DNA of 64,000 bases from UBA8516 sp035457865. GTDB lineage: Archaea; Thermoproteota; Nitrososphaeria; Nitrososphaerales; Nitrosopumilaceae. A program made the position numbers and the translations under genes. Of the stretch, positions 17,311 through 26,869 are shown in pieces. The DNA lies in assembly GCA_035457865.1 (NCBI GenBank), contig DATIAR010000059.1, positions 1-64,000 of the forward strand, written 5' to 3'. The first letter of the stretch is position 1. Every line of letters starts with the position of its first letter. The notes beneath the pieces were generated by a model, which was given only the letters and a program-made list of their open reading frames with translations, did no database searches and had not been told where the DNA came from.

Positions 17311-19244
17311 TTCTTCATCACCTTTTGAATCTGAATTAGTTTCTCACGATATTCTATGGCACGTTCAAAATCAAGATCTTCTGCAAATCTTTTCATCATT
17401 GCTTCTGTTTCAATTGCATATTTGGTTAAATCGTGGTTTGACATATGTCTTATCTCTTCTAGTTTTACAGTCATTTGTGGTATTGCTTTTACAATTGTGC
17501 TTGGTGTTATTCCCATCTTTTTGTTATAAGAAATTTGTTTTCTCCTCCTCCTCTCAGTTTCCGCTATTGCAAGCTTCATTGATTTTGTTGGTGAATCTGC
17601 ATACATTATTACCGTTCCATCTATATTTCTTGCAGCTCTGCCAAAACTCTGAATAAGACTGGTTGTGTTTCTAAGAAAACCTTCCTTGTCTGCGTCAAGG
17701 ATGGCAACAAGGGAAACCTCAGGTATGTCTAGTCCTTCTCTGAGTAGATTGATGCCTACAAGAACATTAAACTCGCCAAGGCGCAGCTGTCGAATTAGTT
17801 CAGTTCTTTGAAGATTTTCAATTTCAGAATGCAAGTATCTCACCTTTACCTGTTTTTTAGATAGATATTCTGCAAGGTCTTCTGCCATGCGTTTTGTAAG
17901 GGTAGTAACAAGAACACGTTGATCTTTTTCTTCTCTTTTTTTAATTTCTGATACCAAGTCGTCCATCTGGTTTTTGGTATCTCTTATCTCTACTTGGGGA
18001 TCAACAAGTCCCGTAGGACGAATTAATTGTTCAACTATCTGAAAACTTTTTTTACGTTCGTAATCGCCTGGAGTTGCTGATACAAAGATCGCATTTTTTA
18101 TGTATTTTTCAAACTCTTCAAACTTTAATGGCCTGTTATCAAAAGCACTTGGCAACCTAAACCCATAATCTATCAGTGCTTTTTTGCGTGAATAATCCCC
18201 TTTGTACATTCCATGAAGCTGTGGTAATGTAACATGTGACTCATCTATCACAAGTAAGAAGTCGTCTCCAAAAAAGTCTAGTAAACAAAATGCTGGTTCC
18301 CCAGGGTTTCTCCCATCAAAATGTCTAGAATAATTTTCAATTCCGGAACAATATCCTAATTCTTCTATCATTTCAAGATCAAAGTTTGTTCGCATTTCAA
18401 GTCGCTGTCTTTCTAATTCTCTCAGCTCAGGCAATCTCTGTACAAGTTCAGCCTTGATTGACTTTACCGCAACCTGTCTTACATCATCTGCAACAAGATA
18501 ATGTTTTGCGGGAAATATCTTAATTCTTGATATTGATTTTTTTTCTATTAATGAAACTGGATCATGAAGTGATATTTTTTCTATTTCATCACCAAACATG
18601 GATATTCGTACAATATCATCAGAATACGCAGGAATGATATCTATGGTGTCACCTTTTATTCTGAATCTTCCTGAAACAAGGTCGGTGTCGTTTCTCTCAT
18701 ATCTGGCATTAACAAGTTTTTTAATTAGACCAGAACGATTCGAGATCAAACCCTTTTCAATATTAATTGACATTGATTCCCAATCACGTGGAGAACCAAG
18801 AGAATAGATGCATGAGACAGTTGCAACAATGACAGTTGGTTCACCGGAAAGGAGCATCGCAGTTGCCTCAAGACGCATTTTTTCTATTTTTTCATTGATT
18901 TGTGTATCTTTTTCTATGTAGGTATCTGTTTGTGGTATGTAACTTTCTGGTTGGTAATAATCATAATAACTAACAAAATACCCTACATTGTTTTTTGGAA
19001 AAAATTGTTTTAATTCAGAATAAAGTTGCGCCGCCAGAGTTTTATTGTGGGATATGACTAGTGTATTTTTTCCAGTTCTTTGTATGACATTTGCAACAGT
19101 GAATGTCTTTCCACTTCCTGTTACGCCAAGCAATGTCTGAATTTTCTCTTTTCTTACGCCCTCCACCAGCAGATCTATTGCCTGAGGCTGGTCACCTGTG
19201 GGTTGGAATTCTGATGATATTTCAAAACTTTGACTTTGTAGCAT
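17307..19244 (-). CDS. uvrB: UvrABC excinuclease subunit B
   Basis: UvrB is the helicase-like subunit that verifies damage and recruits UvrC. The 645-residue protein has Walker A GVTGSGKT (residues 40-47), the beta-hairpin region YYDYYQPESYIPQTDTYIEKD split around residue 95-115, DESHVTLPQ as the DEAD-type box, and helicase motifs V and VI (GINLLREGLDIPEVSL; QSFGRAARN). A C-terminal UVR domain (AIEYREKLIQIQ) contacts UvrC. It is the first gene of the uvrB-uvrA operon. UvrABC is a bacterial-type system found in some mesophilic archaea, probably by ancient transfer. Confidence 0.98.
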   Translation of the reverse strand: MLQSQSFEISSEFQPTGDQPQAIDLLVEGVRKEKIQTLLGVTGSGKTFTVANVIQRTGKNTLVISHNKTLAAQLYSELKQFFPKNNVGYFVSYYDYYQPESYIPQTDTYIEKDTQINEKIEKMRLEATAMLLSGEPTVIVATVSCIYSLGSPRDWESMSINIEKGLISNRSGLIKKLVNARYERNDTDLVSGRFRIKGDTIDIIPAYSDDIVRISMFGDEIEKISLHDPVSLIEKKSISRIKIFPAKHYLVADDVRQVAVKSIKAELVQRLPELRELERQRLEMRTNFDLEMIEELGYCSGIENYSRHFDGRNPGEPAFCLLDFFGDDFLLVIDESHVTLPQLHGMYKGDYSRKKALIDYGFRLPSAFDNRPLKFEEFEKYIKNAIFVSATPGDYERKKSFQIVEQLIRPTGLVDPQVEIRDTKNQMDDLVSEIKKREEKDQRVLVTTLTKRMAEDLAEYLSKKQVKVRYLHSEIENLQRTELIRQLRLGEFNVLVGINLLREGLDIPEVSLVAILDADKEGFLRNTTSLIQSFGRAARNIDGTVIMYADSPTKSMKLAIAETERRRRKQISYNKKMGITPSTIVKAIPQMTVKLEEIRHMSNHDLTKYAIETEAMMKRFAEDLDFERAIEYREKLIQIQKVMKK

Positions 19245-19293
19245 ATCAAAAATTATTAAAAACGAAATTTAAAGCAATGGTAATTTTACTATT

Positions 19294-19926
19294 CTACCAA
19301 AGGGGATCTTCTGATACCTCTAGGCCATTTTTTGTTTGTTTTATTCCCATGACCTCAAGTGTACTTTTAGCAGTAGAGGTGTTCCGTTCTAAAATTTTTT
19401 GGGCAAGTTCAAGACGAGTCCTTCTGTCCAAATGCTGGCCTATTTTGTATTTTCCACGCATCGTGGCAGGAATGACTTTAATTATTGCAACTTCGTCTAC
19501 CCCCGTCATATCTGGTCTTATATTCTCATATCTTCCCTCTGGCTGGTATTTTTTCATGAGTGCGTTGAGAGCAAGTGTTTTTTCATTTCTATCCGAAACT
19601 AAACCTGCAATTCCTTTTATCACGACACTAATGTATAGAGTATCTGCCTGTGAAGCATCATGAGGATCAGTAAAATATGAGGGAAGAAATTCTAAGCTTT
19701 TGTCAACTTCAAAACCAACCTTGTTGTTTCTATTTATATTTTCGATTTTTTCACCTTTGGTGTGCGAATGCATGTAAATTACATCATTTGTATAGACAAA
19801 GTTCATAGGAATTATCTGCGGGTAACCCTCTTTGTCAATACTACAGATTCTGCCAGTTTCTTGTTCATTTAGGAATTTGATGATTTTCTCCTTTGATTTG
19901 ATCTCAAGTCTGCCAAGAAGCTGCAT
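19294..19926 (-). CDS. Pyridoxamine 5'-phosphate oxidase-fold flavin-binding protein
   Basis: The 210-residue protein opens with FLNEQETGRICSIDKEGYPQIIPMNFVY and continues with IYMHSHTKGEKIENINRNNKVGFEVD, the split-barrel pattern of PNPOx-like and FMN- or F420-binding proteins. The C-terminal third (GKYKIGQHLDRRTRLELAQKILER) is helical and extends the core. Such proteins reduce or bind small cofactors; the exact substrate cannot be read. It lies 49 bp upstream of uvrB on the same strand. Confidence 0.75.
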   Translation of the reverse strand: MQLLGRLEIKSKEKIIKFLNEQETGRICSIDKEGYPQIIPMNFVYTNDVIYMHSHTKGEKIENINRNNKVGFEVDKSLEFLPSYFTDPHDASQADTLYISVVIKGIAGLVSDRNEKTLALNALMKKYQPEGRYENIRPDMTGVDEVAIIKVIPATMRGKYKIGQHLDRRTRLELAQKILERNTSTAKSTLEVMGIKQTKNGLEVSEDPLW

Positions 19927-20003
19927 ACAATTTGATTAACTATGTTTTGATATTTCTGTATATGGTTTTAATAGATAAATTAGGGTAAGTATTACAATCT
20001 AGT

Positions 20004-20414
20004 ATGAAAATCATGGATCAACTTATTGATTTTAAGGGATTTTTACTTGCAGGCAGCGCTGTTATATCGTTTTCACATTTTGTTTATACCTTGTTTGGTT
20101 ATACCATTCCCGAAATAGTGGTACAGTTCTTCAAGGAATTTGGAGCTGTAATAGTAATGATGGCTGTATTTGCTTTTGCAGTAGCTTGGCTTCTAAAAGC
20201 AAAGCCGCACAAAAGGCCACAAAACTACTCAGTAATTGTATATGATGTGTATGGAAATGAATCTAAAATAGATGGGTTAAGAACCAATTTTAAGACACAC
20301 GATGTAGCATGGAGTTTTATGAAACAATACAAAAAATCATATCCTCTATACAATTTTGCCATGGTATCAGATCTGCCCAATTCAGAAAAAATGACCATAT
20401 TCAAATATCTTTAA
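20004..20414 (+). CDS. Membrane-anchored hypothetical protein, 136 aa
   Basis: Two hydrophobic helices occupy the N-terminal half (about residues 12-35 and 45-64), followed by a basic border (LLKAKPHKRPQ) and a soluble C-terminal domain of about 65 residues (VIVYDVYGNESKIDGLRTNFKTHDVAWSFMKQYK). By the positive-inside rule the soluble part is cytoplasmic. I do not recognise the family. It converges on the exported protein gene downstream. Confidence 0.55.
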   Translation: MKIMDQLIDFKGFLLAGSAVISFSHFVYTLFGYTIPEIVVQFFKEFGAVIVMMAVFAFAVAWLLKAKPHKRPQNYSVIVYDVYGNESKIDGLRTNFKTHDVAWSFMKQYKKSYPLYNFAMVSDLPNSEKMTIFKYL

Positions 20415-20514
20415 ACTAGTCTGTTAACTAAAACCTGATCTTTACTTGTGCCATAGAACAAAGTATTGTATAAAACAATGATTTGAATAATTTCTGGTTT
20501 TCTAAAACACAGGT

Positions 20515-21420
20515 TTATTTTCTTTTTTCTTTTTGTTTTTTCTTGTTTTTCAAGTGCCAGACGAATATCAAGAATCCAATAACAGATGATACGATTGTCC
20601 CTACTCCTACTACTGGAGCAATGAAAAAGTTTCCTACCCAAATCCCTTCTGGGCCTCCTATTTCCAAGATTCCTCTCTGCCTTGCAAACACTTTCAGCGA
20701 GTCTTCTATGGCGTATTCTTTGCCTCTCTCATCAAAAAAAGAAGTTGATACATTTATTGTAACATCAGTTGGTATTGTGAGATCCTTTTGTGTCTGCAAA
20801 ATAAATTCAAAATTTTCTGCCTTGCCAGCACCTAGATTAGTCAGTGAATAAATCTTTTTACCACCTAATGTTACCTGTTCTGAATCTGTAGTTATCTTGA
20901 TGTTCTGTGCGTTATATCCTTGATTTCTGATAGTTCCTTTGACAGAGAACACTTCTCCAGCAAATACAGAATCTGGTACATCAAAATCAAGTAAAAGCAT
21001 GGGCTTTGACTGAACATTAAATTCGATTGCCTTGGTGAGAGTATTTTTTACTGGCTTTTCGTCAAAAAAACCCTTAATAAAATACTCTATTGAAACATTT
21101 GTAAGAAATCTTCCGTCTGGTGATTCGGGTTTTATTTTCATGTTAAAATTGTTACCAAGTGTGGAATCTCGTGGAAGATTTTGTATATTGAATTGATTTT
21201 GTGAAATTTCTATTTCAGGTGATGATATGCTAATAGTGATGTTAGATACCTGATCAGCTTTTGTTTTAACTACTGATGAAAGGACAAATTCATTTCCCTG
21301 CGTAACGACATCGGGGTAATTTATGGTAACATCTATGTTTGCATCAGATATGATATTCTCCATGCCATAAATAGGAAAAATGAAAATAGATGCAACAAAA
21401 ACTAAGATTATTTTAATCAC
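20515..21420 (-). CDS. Exported membrane-anchored protein with Ig-like repeats
   Basis: The 301-residue protein starts with a signal peptide (IKIILVFVASIFIFPIYG), then two or three beta-rich, CARDB/NEW3-like modules (TQGNEFVLSSVVKTK; VFAGEVFSVKGTIRNQGYNAQNIKI), and ends with a membrane helix near residues 264-288 and a lysine-rich tail, typical of surface proteins anchored at the C-terminus. A role in the cell envelope is likely, perhaps like COG1361 S-layer-type proteins. The start is GTG. No operon partner is obvious. Confidence 0.65.
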   Translation of the reverse strand: MIKIILVFVASIFIFPIYGMENIISDANIDVTINYPDVVTQGNEFVLSSVVKTKADQVSNITISISSPEIEISQNQFNIQNLPRDSTLGNNFNMKIKPESPDGRFLTNVSIEYFIKGFFDEKPVKNTLTKAIEFNVQSKPMLLLDFDVPDSVFAGEVFSVKGTIRNQGYNAQNIKITTDSEQVTLGGKKIYSLTNLGAGKAENFEFILQTQKDLTIPTDVTINVSTSFFDERGKEYAIEDSLKVFARQRGILEIGGPEGIWVGNFFIAPVVGVGTIVSSVIGFLIFVWHLKNKKKQKEKRK

Positions 21421-21459
21421 AGTCTTAGGTTTAAATCCTATCTTATAATATTGTTTGAA

Positions 21460-22545
21460 CTATTTTTTGGGATTGTATTTATCTTTAAAATATGGTAAAA
21501 CAGTTGAGCCAAACTTGTCTATTGCGCCAAAGTAACCAGACCCCCAGAATCTGATAATAAAGTGGTTTACGCCAGCTTTTAGGAATTTCTCAAACACAGG
21601 TATGATATCGTCAGGTGTTCCAAGTGCAATTGATGAGCGTGCTACTTTGTCAGGTATTGTTTGAGCTGCTTCTCGCATCTTAACTATCCATTCCTGATTT
21701 GACATCGAATACTCTGTGAAATATTTCTTAAAATCAAAACCAGCCACGTCTTGTATACCGTGCACTTTGAGAATTTCTGGTTTGAAAAGACTGACCTTTA
21801 CGGCATTTTTCATTTTTGCCCATGCCTCTTCAGCATCATCTGCAAAATAGACATCAATATCAACTGCATACTGAAAATCTTTTCCATCTCTGCCATTTTC
21901 TTTCATTGAATCTTTTATCACATTTGCATGAACTTCATAAAGCTCAGGAGTATATCCTATAGGAATCCAACCGTCGCCATACTTTCCGCAAAGTCCTAAT
22001 GTTCTTGGTGCCCCTGCTGCCATGTAAATTGGTGGGTGTGGTTTCCTAATGCTTTTTGCTTGGAGGCAAGCTTCTTCTAATTGATAAAATTCTCCTTTAA
22101 AATTGACTCTGTGTTCAGGTGATGATTCAAAAAGTAATTTTATGACCTGAAGTTGTTCTTCAAACCTCCCAACAGGTTTGTCCCATTGTATCTTAAACTC
22201 CTTAATGTTTTGTGCTTCGCCTGCACCTATTCCAAGTGTCCCTCTTCCATGTGAGACTCTGTCCAATGTAACTGCAGATAAGGCAATATTTGATGGGTGT
22301 CGTCTGACGGCATCAGTTACACAAGTTCCAAGTTCTACATTGTTTGTAATGGATGCAATAGCAGAAAGCATTACCCATGGGTCATTTACAATTGCATGAT
22401 TCCATTGTGGAACGTTTGTGTGGTCCATGTACCAAATTGAGTTATACCCCATTCTGTCAGCCAACACACAGGCTGTAAGAATCTGATCTTCAGTTAATCC
22501 CAGTCTTGCAACATTCAAGCCTTGTTGAATTCCAAACTTGATCAT
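21460..22545 (-). CDS. LLM-class (F420- or FMN-dependent) oxidoreductase
   Basis: The 361-residue protein is a luciferase-like TIM barrel: IWYMDHTNVPQWNHAIVNDPWVMLSAIA, then LGTCVTDAVRRHPSNIALSAVTLDRVSHGRGTLGIGAGEAQN, then PIYMAAGAPRTLGLCGKYGDGWIP. The pattern fits the Mer-like/F420-dependent branch. Thaumarchaea make F420, so that cofactor is likely, but the substrate is unknown. It lies upstream of the exported-protein gene with only 39 bp between them, on the same strand. Confidence 0.85.
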   Translation of the reverse strand: MIKFGIQQGLNVARLGLTEDQILTACVLADRMGYNSIWYMDHTNVPQWNHAIVNDPWVMLSAIASITNNVELGTCVTDAVRRHPSNIALSAVTLDRVSHGRGTLGIGAGEAQNIKEFKIQWDKPVGRFEEQLQVIKLLFESSPEHRVNFKGEFYQLEEACLQAKSIRKPHPPIYMAAGAPRTLGLCGKYGDGWIPIGYTPELYEVHANVIKDSMKENGRDGKDFQYAVDIDVYFADDAEEAWAKMKNAVKVSLFKPEILKVHGIQDVAGFDFKKYFTEYSMSNQEWIVKMREAAQTIPDKVARSSIALGTPDDIIPVFEKFLKAGVNHFIIRFWGSGYFGAIDKFGSTVLPYFKDKYNPKK

Positions 22546-22659
22546 TTTTCCATAATCCTATAATATCATGATGATTTGTATGCGGTATTTAAGTTTAGTA
22601 AATTACACGAGAATCCCCGATTTATTATTTATTAAAAATCAATGAAATTTGAAGTGTAA

Positions 22660-23604
22660 CTACAGGTTGCCTTGTTGTATGTCTTTTAGTAACTGTATGA
22701 CATCATCTTTAGTAACGGGGGTTGGATTAGGATCAAGATGTCCCCTGTCTGTCATCACCACGTCTGCAGCTTGATCAAATGGCGCCTTTAGAGTAAGTCT
22801 ATCAAACTTTAGTTTTTCAACTACTTCCTTGAATTTTTCATAAAATATGGATTTGTTGAATCTGTGAGCAACTGTAGTGCAGGAAGAAAGTGAATATCCG
22901 TGAGGTACACCTTCATTAGAATACACATAGGAAAGAGCATGACCCAACGTGGTTGATGCATTTCCAAACCCAATTCCAGAAAGCATTGAGCCATATGGAT
23001 AGTTCTCTGGTTTGTTATTCATTATTGCGTCATACAATACATCAAAAGCAGCTTTACACATTGTCTTTGTAAACTCGTTTCCTCTTTTACTATCGTAACC
23101 TTCTGTAGCTTGTGCACATGCATCACATACTGAATTTTTAATGATTGCTTCAGGGGTGCCATCTAAAAAATATGAATCTACGACGGCCATGTCTGCAAGG
23201 AACTTTTCATCCTGTAACAGCTTCTTTTTTCCATCGAATTTGAGCACACAGTAAGTAGTCATTTCACTACCGGTTCCAAACGTTGTAGGTATGAGGATCT
23301 TTGGAATCTTTAGTTCTGTTGCAGCATATTTTGCTACATCTTGCGAGCTACCACCACCAAGACCGATAATAGCTGATAAATTCTTTGATTTATAATCTAA
23401 AATCACTTTTTGTACTGTTTCTATGGAAGGTTCTGGTTCAACTTTATCAAAGAGGATGTAATCTTTTATGCCCATTTTTGCAAGCCATTTGGATGATACT
23501 TCTGGAGGTGCAGTTGTTACAACAAGGGCATTTTTTGGATATTCAGTTTCAGATAGTGCGTTTTTTCCAAATTTGATGATCTTTGGTATTCTTACTGTAT
23601 TCAT
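22660..23604 (-). CDS. Iron-containing alcohol dehydrogenase family protein
   Basis: The 314-residue protein has the family NAD-binding loop IIGLGGGSSQDVAKYAA (about residues 77-94), the PTTFGTGSEMTTYCVL stretch, and metal-ligand histidines in STTLGHALSYVYSNEGVPHGYSL. It is shorter than the usual 380 residues. Nitrosopumilales use enzymes of this family as semialdehyde reductases in the 3-hydroxypropionate/4-hydroxybutyrate carbon fixation cycle; that is a plausible role here, by lineage knowledge only. It is divergent from glycerate kinase. Confidence 0.8.
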   Translation of the reverse strand: MNTVRIPKIIKFGKNALSETEYPKNALVVTTAPPEVSSKWLAKMGIKDYILFDKVEPEPSIETVQKVILDYKSKNLSAIIGLGGGSSQDVAKYAATELKIPKILIPTTFGTGSEMTTYCVLKFDGKKKLLQDEKFLADMAVVDSYFLDGTPEAIIKNSVCDACAQATEGYDSKRGNEFTKTMCKAAFDVLYDAIMNNKPENYPYGSMLSGIGFGNASTTLGHALSYVYSNEGVPHGYSLSSCTTVAHRFNKSIFYEKFKEVVEKLKFDRLTLKAPFDQAADVVMTDRGHLDPNPTPVTKDDVIQLLKDIQQGNL

Positions 23605-23674
23605 GCTAGCAAGTAGATTTATGATTATTATTATACCTTACAGAATATCAGAAACTACTTGCAGTGTTTGATAG

Positions 23675-24961
23675 ATGATAATTAAGAATTTTAATGAACT
23701 TGCAACTGATAAGGACAAATATCTAACCCTTAAAATATTGGAATCTGGTCTGGTTGCCGGACTGCCTACCAATGTAATGCAAAAATTTGTGCACAAAAAC
23801 CAGATTTCTGTAGGTAAATACATAAAATCTCTATCAAAATATGACCAAATCTTTGTTGTCGCATTGGGCAAGGCTGCAGATTCTATGACTGATCAAGTAA
23901 AATCATTGACTCACATTAGTGGCGGAATTGTTGTAATGCCAGAAGGTTACATCTCCATATTAAAAACAAAAAATTTCGAAATCATATATGCAGGGCATCC
24001 TATCCCAAATAAAAAAAGTGTCAAGGCAGCAAGAAAAATTATAAAATTTCTAGAAGAAAGAAAAGAAAATGACCTTGTGATCTTTCTAGTTTCTGGCGGT
24101 GGTTCATCTCTTGTATCATTACCTGATGGGATAACACTTGATGAAAAACGAACCATTACAGATCTGCTTATCAAATGTGGTGCCAGTATTGAAGAAATCA
24201 ATTGTGTAAGAAAACATCTTTCCAAAATAAAAGGAGGTAGAATCTTGGACTATCTTAGATGTGATGCCATTTCACTTGTAATGTCTGATGTAATAAGTGA
24301 TGACATCACATCGATTGCATCAGGAATAACATATTATGATAAAACTACATTTTCTGACGCAGAAAAAGTACTAAAAAAATACAATTTATTAAAATCTGCA
24401 CCTAGAAGTGTTTTGAAAAGAATACGTCTTGGTATTGAAAAGGAAATCCCAGAAACTCCAAAACAACAAAAAATAAAAAATCATGTTATTGCTACAAACA
24501 AAAATTGCTTAGTTGCAATGAAGAAAAAATCAAAAAGTTTTGAATTGACTCACAAAACAATTTATCCAGTTTCTGGTAATGCTAAACAAATTGCAAAAAC
24601 CCTGGCAAAGCTAATTGTGAATGCAAAACCTAACATGTGTATTATTTTTGGAGGCGAATCTACCGTACAGGTGAAAGGCAAAGGAAAAGGAGGCAGAAAT
24701 CAAGAATTAGTATTATACATATTAGCTGAACTTCAAAATGTAGAACAACATATCACTGTGGCTTCAATAGGAACTGACGGTAAAGATGGAAATACTGACG
24801 CATGTGGAGCGATATTAAATAACAAAGTGAATCTTACTAATGTAAAAAAATTCTTGATAAGAAATGATTCTTATAGGTTCATAAAAAAATACAAAGGTCT
24901 AGTATTTACAGGCCCAACTCACACAAATCTAATGGATATTGGCGTACTGCTAAAGCGATAA
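23675..24961 (+). CDS. Glycerate 2-kinase (MOFRL family)
   Basis: The 428-residue protein matches archaeal glycerate 2-kinases: N-terminal domain with IFVVALGKAADSM and the loop VIFLVSGGGSSLVSLP, and a C-terminal MOFRL-type domain with IIFGGESTVQVKGKGKGGRNQE and ASIGTDGKDGNTDACGAI. It phosphorylates glycerate to 2-phosphoglycerate, linking glyoxylate/serine or sugar breakdown to lower glycolysis. Length is normal. It is divergent from the Fe-alcohol dehydrogenase and overlaps the convergent RNase H-like gene by 12 bp. Confidence 0.9.
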   Translation: MIIKNFNELATDKDKYLTLKILESGLVAGLPTNVMQKFVHKNQISVGKYIKSLSKYDQIFVVALGKAADSMTDQVKSLTHISGGIVVMPEGYISILKTKNFEIIYAGHPIPNKKSVKAARKIIKFLEERKENDLVIFLVSGGGSSLVSLPDGITLDEKRTITDLLIKCGASIEEINCVRKHLSKIKGGRILDYLRCDAISLVMSDVISDDITSIASGITYYDKTTFSDAEKVLKKYNLLKSAPRSVLKRIRLGIEKEIPETPKQQKIKNHVIATNKNCLVAMKKKSKSFELTHKTIYPVSGNAKQIAKTLAKLIVNAKPNMCIIFGGESTVQVKGKGKGGRNQELVLYILAELQNVEQHITVASIGTDGKDGNTDACGAILNNKVNLTNVKKFLIRNDSYRFIKKYKGLVFTGPTHTNLMDIGVLLKR

Positions 24962-25336
24962 TGCTTTTGTGGCAATGTTTTGTTCAGGCTTAATTAATTC
25001 ATATTTTATTACTAGTTTTCTTTGTTCCATTAGTTGTTTTATGAACCTAGTTCTAGTTTCTATAAAAGAATCTGTACTTATCGTGTTGTTAGATAGGTGA
25101 TCAAGTATTGATTTTGAATCAAGCATGATTTTTACGGTGTCGCCATTTTTTATTATGAATCTTCCAATGCACCAAAATATTCCTACATGAAGTGCAATAT
25201 ACTTTGATTGTTCGACTGATACTCTGTCTAAATAGTTCTCTGCATGATCTCTGTGTTGCACAACATTGGTTTCCTCATTTTGAATAACCCAGGAGATCCG
25301 TTTTTGATTTCCATCAGAAAAATAGACATGATCCAT
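24950..25336 (-). CDS. RNase H-like fold protein with altered active site
   Basis: The 128-residue protein follows the RNase HI pattern: first strand HVYFSDG (D8), helix A VEQSKYIALHVGIFWCI (E42), strand 4 VKIMLDSKSILDHL (D73), and the final VIKYELIKPEQNIATKALSL, in the place of the usual PxExNxxAD. The last catalytic aspartate is replaced by T123. This assignment is from pattern only. It may be an inactive or altered RNase HI, or a nucleic acid-binding relative. It overlaps glycerate kinase by 12 bp at the 3' end. Confidence 0.5.
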   Translation of the reverse strand: MDHVYFSDGNQKRISWVIQNEETNVVQHRDHAENYLDRVSVEQSKYIALHVGIFWCIGRFIIKNGDTVKIMLDSKSILDHLSNNTISTDSFIETRTRFIKQLMEQRKLVIKYELIKPEQNIATKALSL

Positions 25337-25413
25337 ATGTCAACCAAAAACGTGTTGATAGTCTATATATTTTGAATACAGAGCTGAATAACCAAAATAG
25401 AAATCTGGTACTG

Positions 25414-25620
25414 ATGCTAGAGCCTCACTCTTTCTTCACAAACATGGTGGACGAATTGGTTGAGTTTTCTGAGTATGATCCAGAGCTTGCAGACGGTTTA
25501 AGATGGATTGATAGCGAAGCACAAAAGCGTGGAATTACATTCTACGAGATGGTATTTTTAGTGCTTCACAAATATGACGTAAATGTCAAAGCCAAAGAAT
25601 GGCTTGAGACAAGAAACTAG
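25414..25620 (+). CDS. Small helical protein (paralogue 1 beside citrate synthase)
   Basis: The product (68 aa from ATG 25414) is acidic and helical. Its core ELADGLRWIDSEAQKRGITF then YEMVFLVLHKY resembles the product encoded at 26870-27160 (ILDMEARLLGISFYDMYCVVLQD). An in-frame TTG at 25372 would add 14 residues, but TATATA at 25365-25370 would put the transcript start near 25393, favouring ATG 25414. The stop overlaps the convergent citrate synthase gene by 4 bp. Function unknown. Confidence 0.55.
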   Translation: MLEPHSFFTNMVDELVEFSEYDPELADGLRWIDSEAQKRGITFYEMVFLVLHKYDVNVKAKEWLETRN

Positions 25621-26783
25621 TGTAATCTTTTTTCAAGTGGAATATATTCACAACCTGATGGTCCGCAATATTTTCCAACATAGACTGCTTTTGGTCTATA
25701 AAGCATAGGCTTTGGTGCAGCTTCTGCAAATTTTTCTTCAATGATATGCGATGTCCATCCCGCAACTCTGGATATTGCAAAAATTGGCGTATTCAGATCT
25801 GGTGGAATCTTTAGCATATAATATGTAGATGCACTATACAGATCAACGTTTGGAAAGATATCTGAACCCTTTATCTTTTTCATCTCTTCTGCAGTGATGT
25901 CTTCAATTTTTTTTGTGATCTTAAACCATGGCTCCCCTGTTTTTTCAGATAATCGTCTTGATAACTCTCTTAAGACTTCGGCGCGAGGATCAAATGTTTT
26001 GTATACTGCATGACCCATTCCCATTATTTTTTTCCCCTGGGTAAGTTTTTCCTTAATCCATGATTCAACTCTGTCTTCTGTTTTAATATCTAAAAGCATC
26101 TGCATTACTTGGTAATTTGCCCCACCGTGTAATTCACCACTTAATGCTCCTATGGCAGCACTTACTGCTGCATACATATGTGCTCTTGTAGAAACAACTT
26201 CTCTTGCAGCAAAAGTTGATGCATTAAAGCTGTGTTCTGCATGCAAAATTAAACAAATATCAAAAATCCTTGCCAGTTCATCATCTGGCACATTTCCAGT
26301 TAGCATATACAGGAAATTTCCTGCATGATTTAGTTTTTTTGAAGGTCTAACTAACTCCTTCCCATTTCGAATTCTATCCCAATATGCGACAATTGTGGGA
26401 ATTTTTGCAATAAGCTGAATTGCTGTGTTATAATTAGTATCACGATCATCTGTTTTTTTCGTATCATATGATGCAAGTGCTGAAACTGTAGACTGGAGAA
26501 TATCCATAGGGTTTGAGTTTTTAGGTAGATTTTTGAGGTTTTTTTCAATTCCATCAGGAATCTCCCGAGATGATATAAGATTATTGAAAAAGTCTTTTAA
26601 CATGTCCTGTGTTGGCAGATCATCATTGAGTAACATACAGGCAGTTTCTTCAAAAGTGGATTTTTTGACCAAATCTAAAATGTCATATCCTCGATAGATT
26701 AGTTTACCATTTATGCCGTCAATTGCGGAAATCTTTGTATCAGCTACTTCTATGTTACGAAGACCTATGTTTTTTGTCTCCAC
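25617..26783 (-). CDS. Citrate synthase
   Basis: Citrate synthase condenses acetyl-CoA with oxaloacetate. The 388-residue protein has LIYRGYDILDLVKKSTFEE near the N-terminus, the histidine in LHAEHSFNASTFAAREV, the second in IMGMGHAVYKTFDPRAE, and the aspartate-bearing PNVDLYSASTYYML; it ends in GEW-type sequence ISRVAGWTSHIIE. The short type is typical of archaea and Gram-positive bacteria. The start is GTG. It is flanked on both sides by small plus-strand paralogues. Confidence 0.95.
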   Translation of the reverse strand: METKNIGLRNIEVADTKISAIDGINGKLIYRGYDILDLVKKSTFEETACMLLNDDLPTQDMLKDFFNNLISSREIPDGIEKNLKNLPKNSNPMDILQSTVSALASYDTKKTDDRDTNYNTAIQLIAKIPTIVAYWDRIRNGKELVRPSKKLNHAGNFLYMLTGNVPDDELARIFDICLILHAEHSFNASTFAAREVVSTRAHMYAAVSAAIGALSGELHGGANYQVMQMLLDIKTEDRVESWIKEKLTQGKKIMGMGHAVYKTFDPRAEVLRELSRRLSEKTGEPWFKITKKIEDITAEEMKKIKGSDIFPNVDLYSASTYYMLKIPPDLNTPIFAISRVAGWTSHIIEEKFAEAAPKPMLYRPKAVYVGKYCGPSGCEYIPLEKRLH

Positions 26784-26869
26784 TAGATTAACTTCAAAAA
26801 CTGTATATTAAAGTCATACGAAAAAATTGTCTAGACTCAGGTCAAAAATTAATTTAAAATTTAAGTAAT

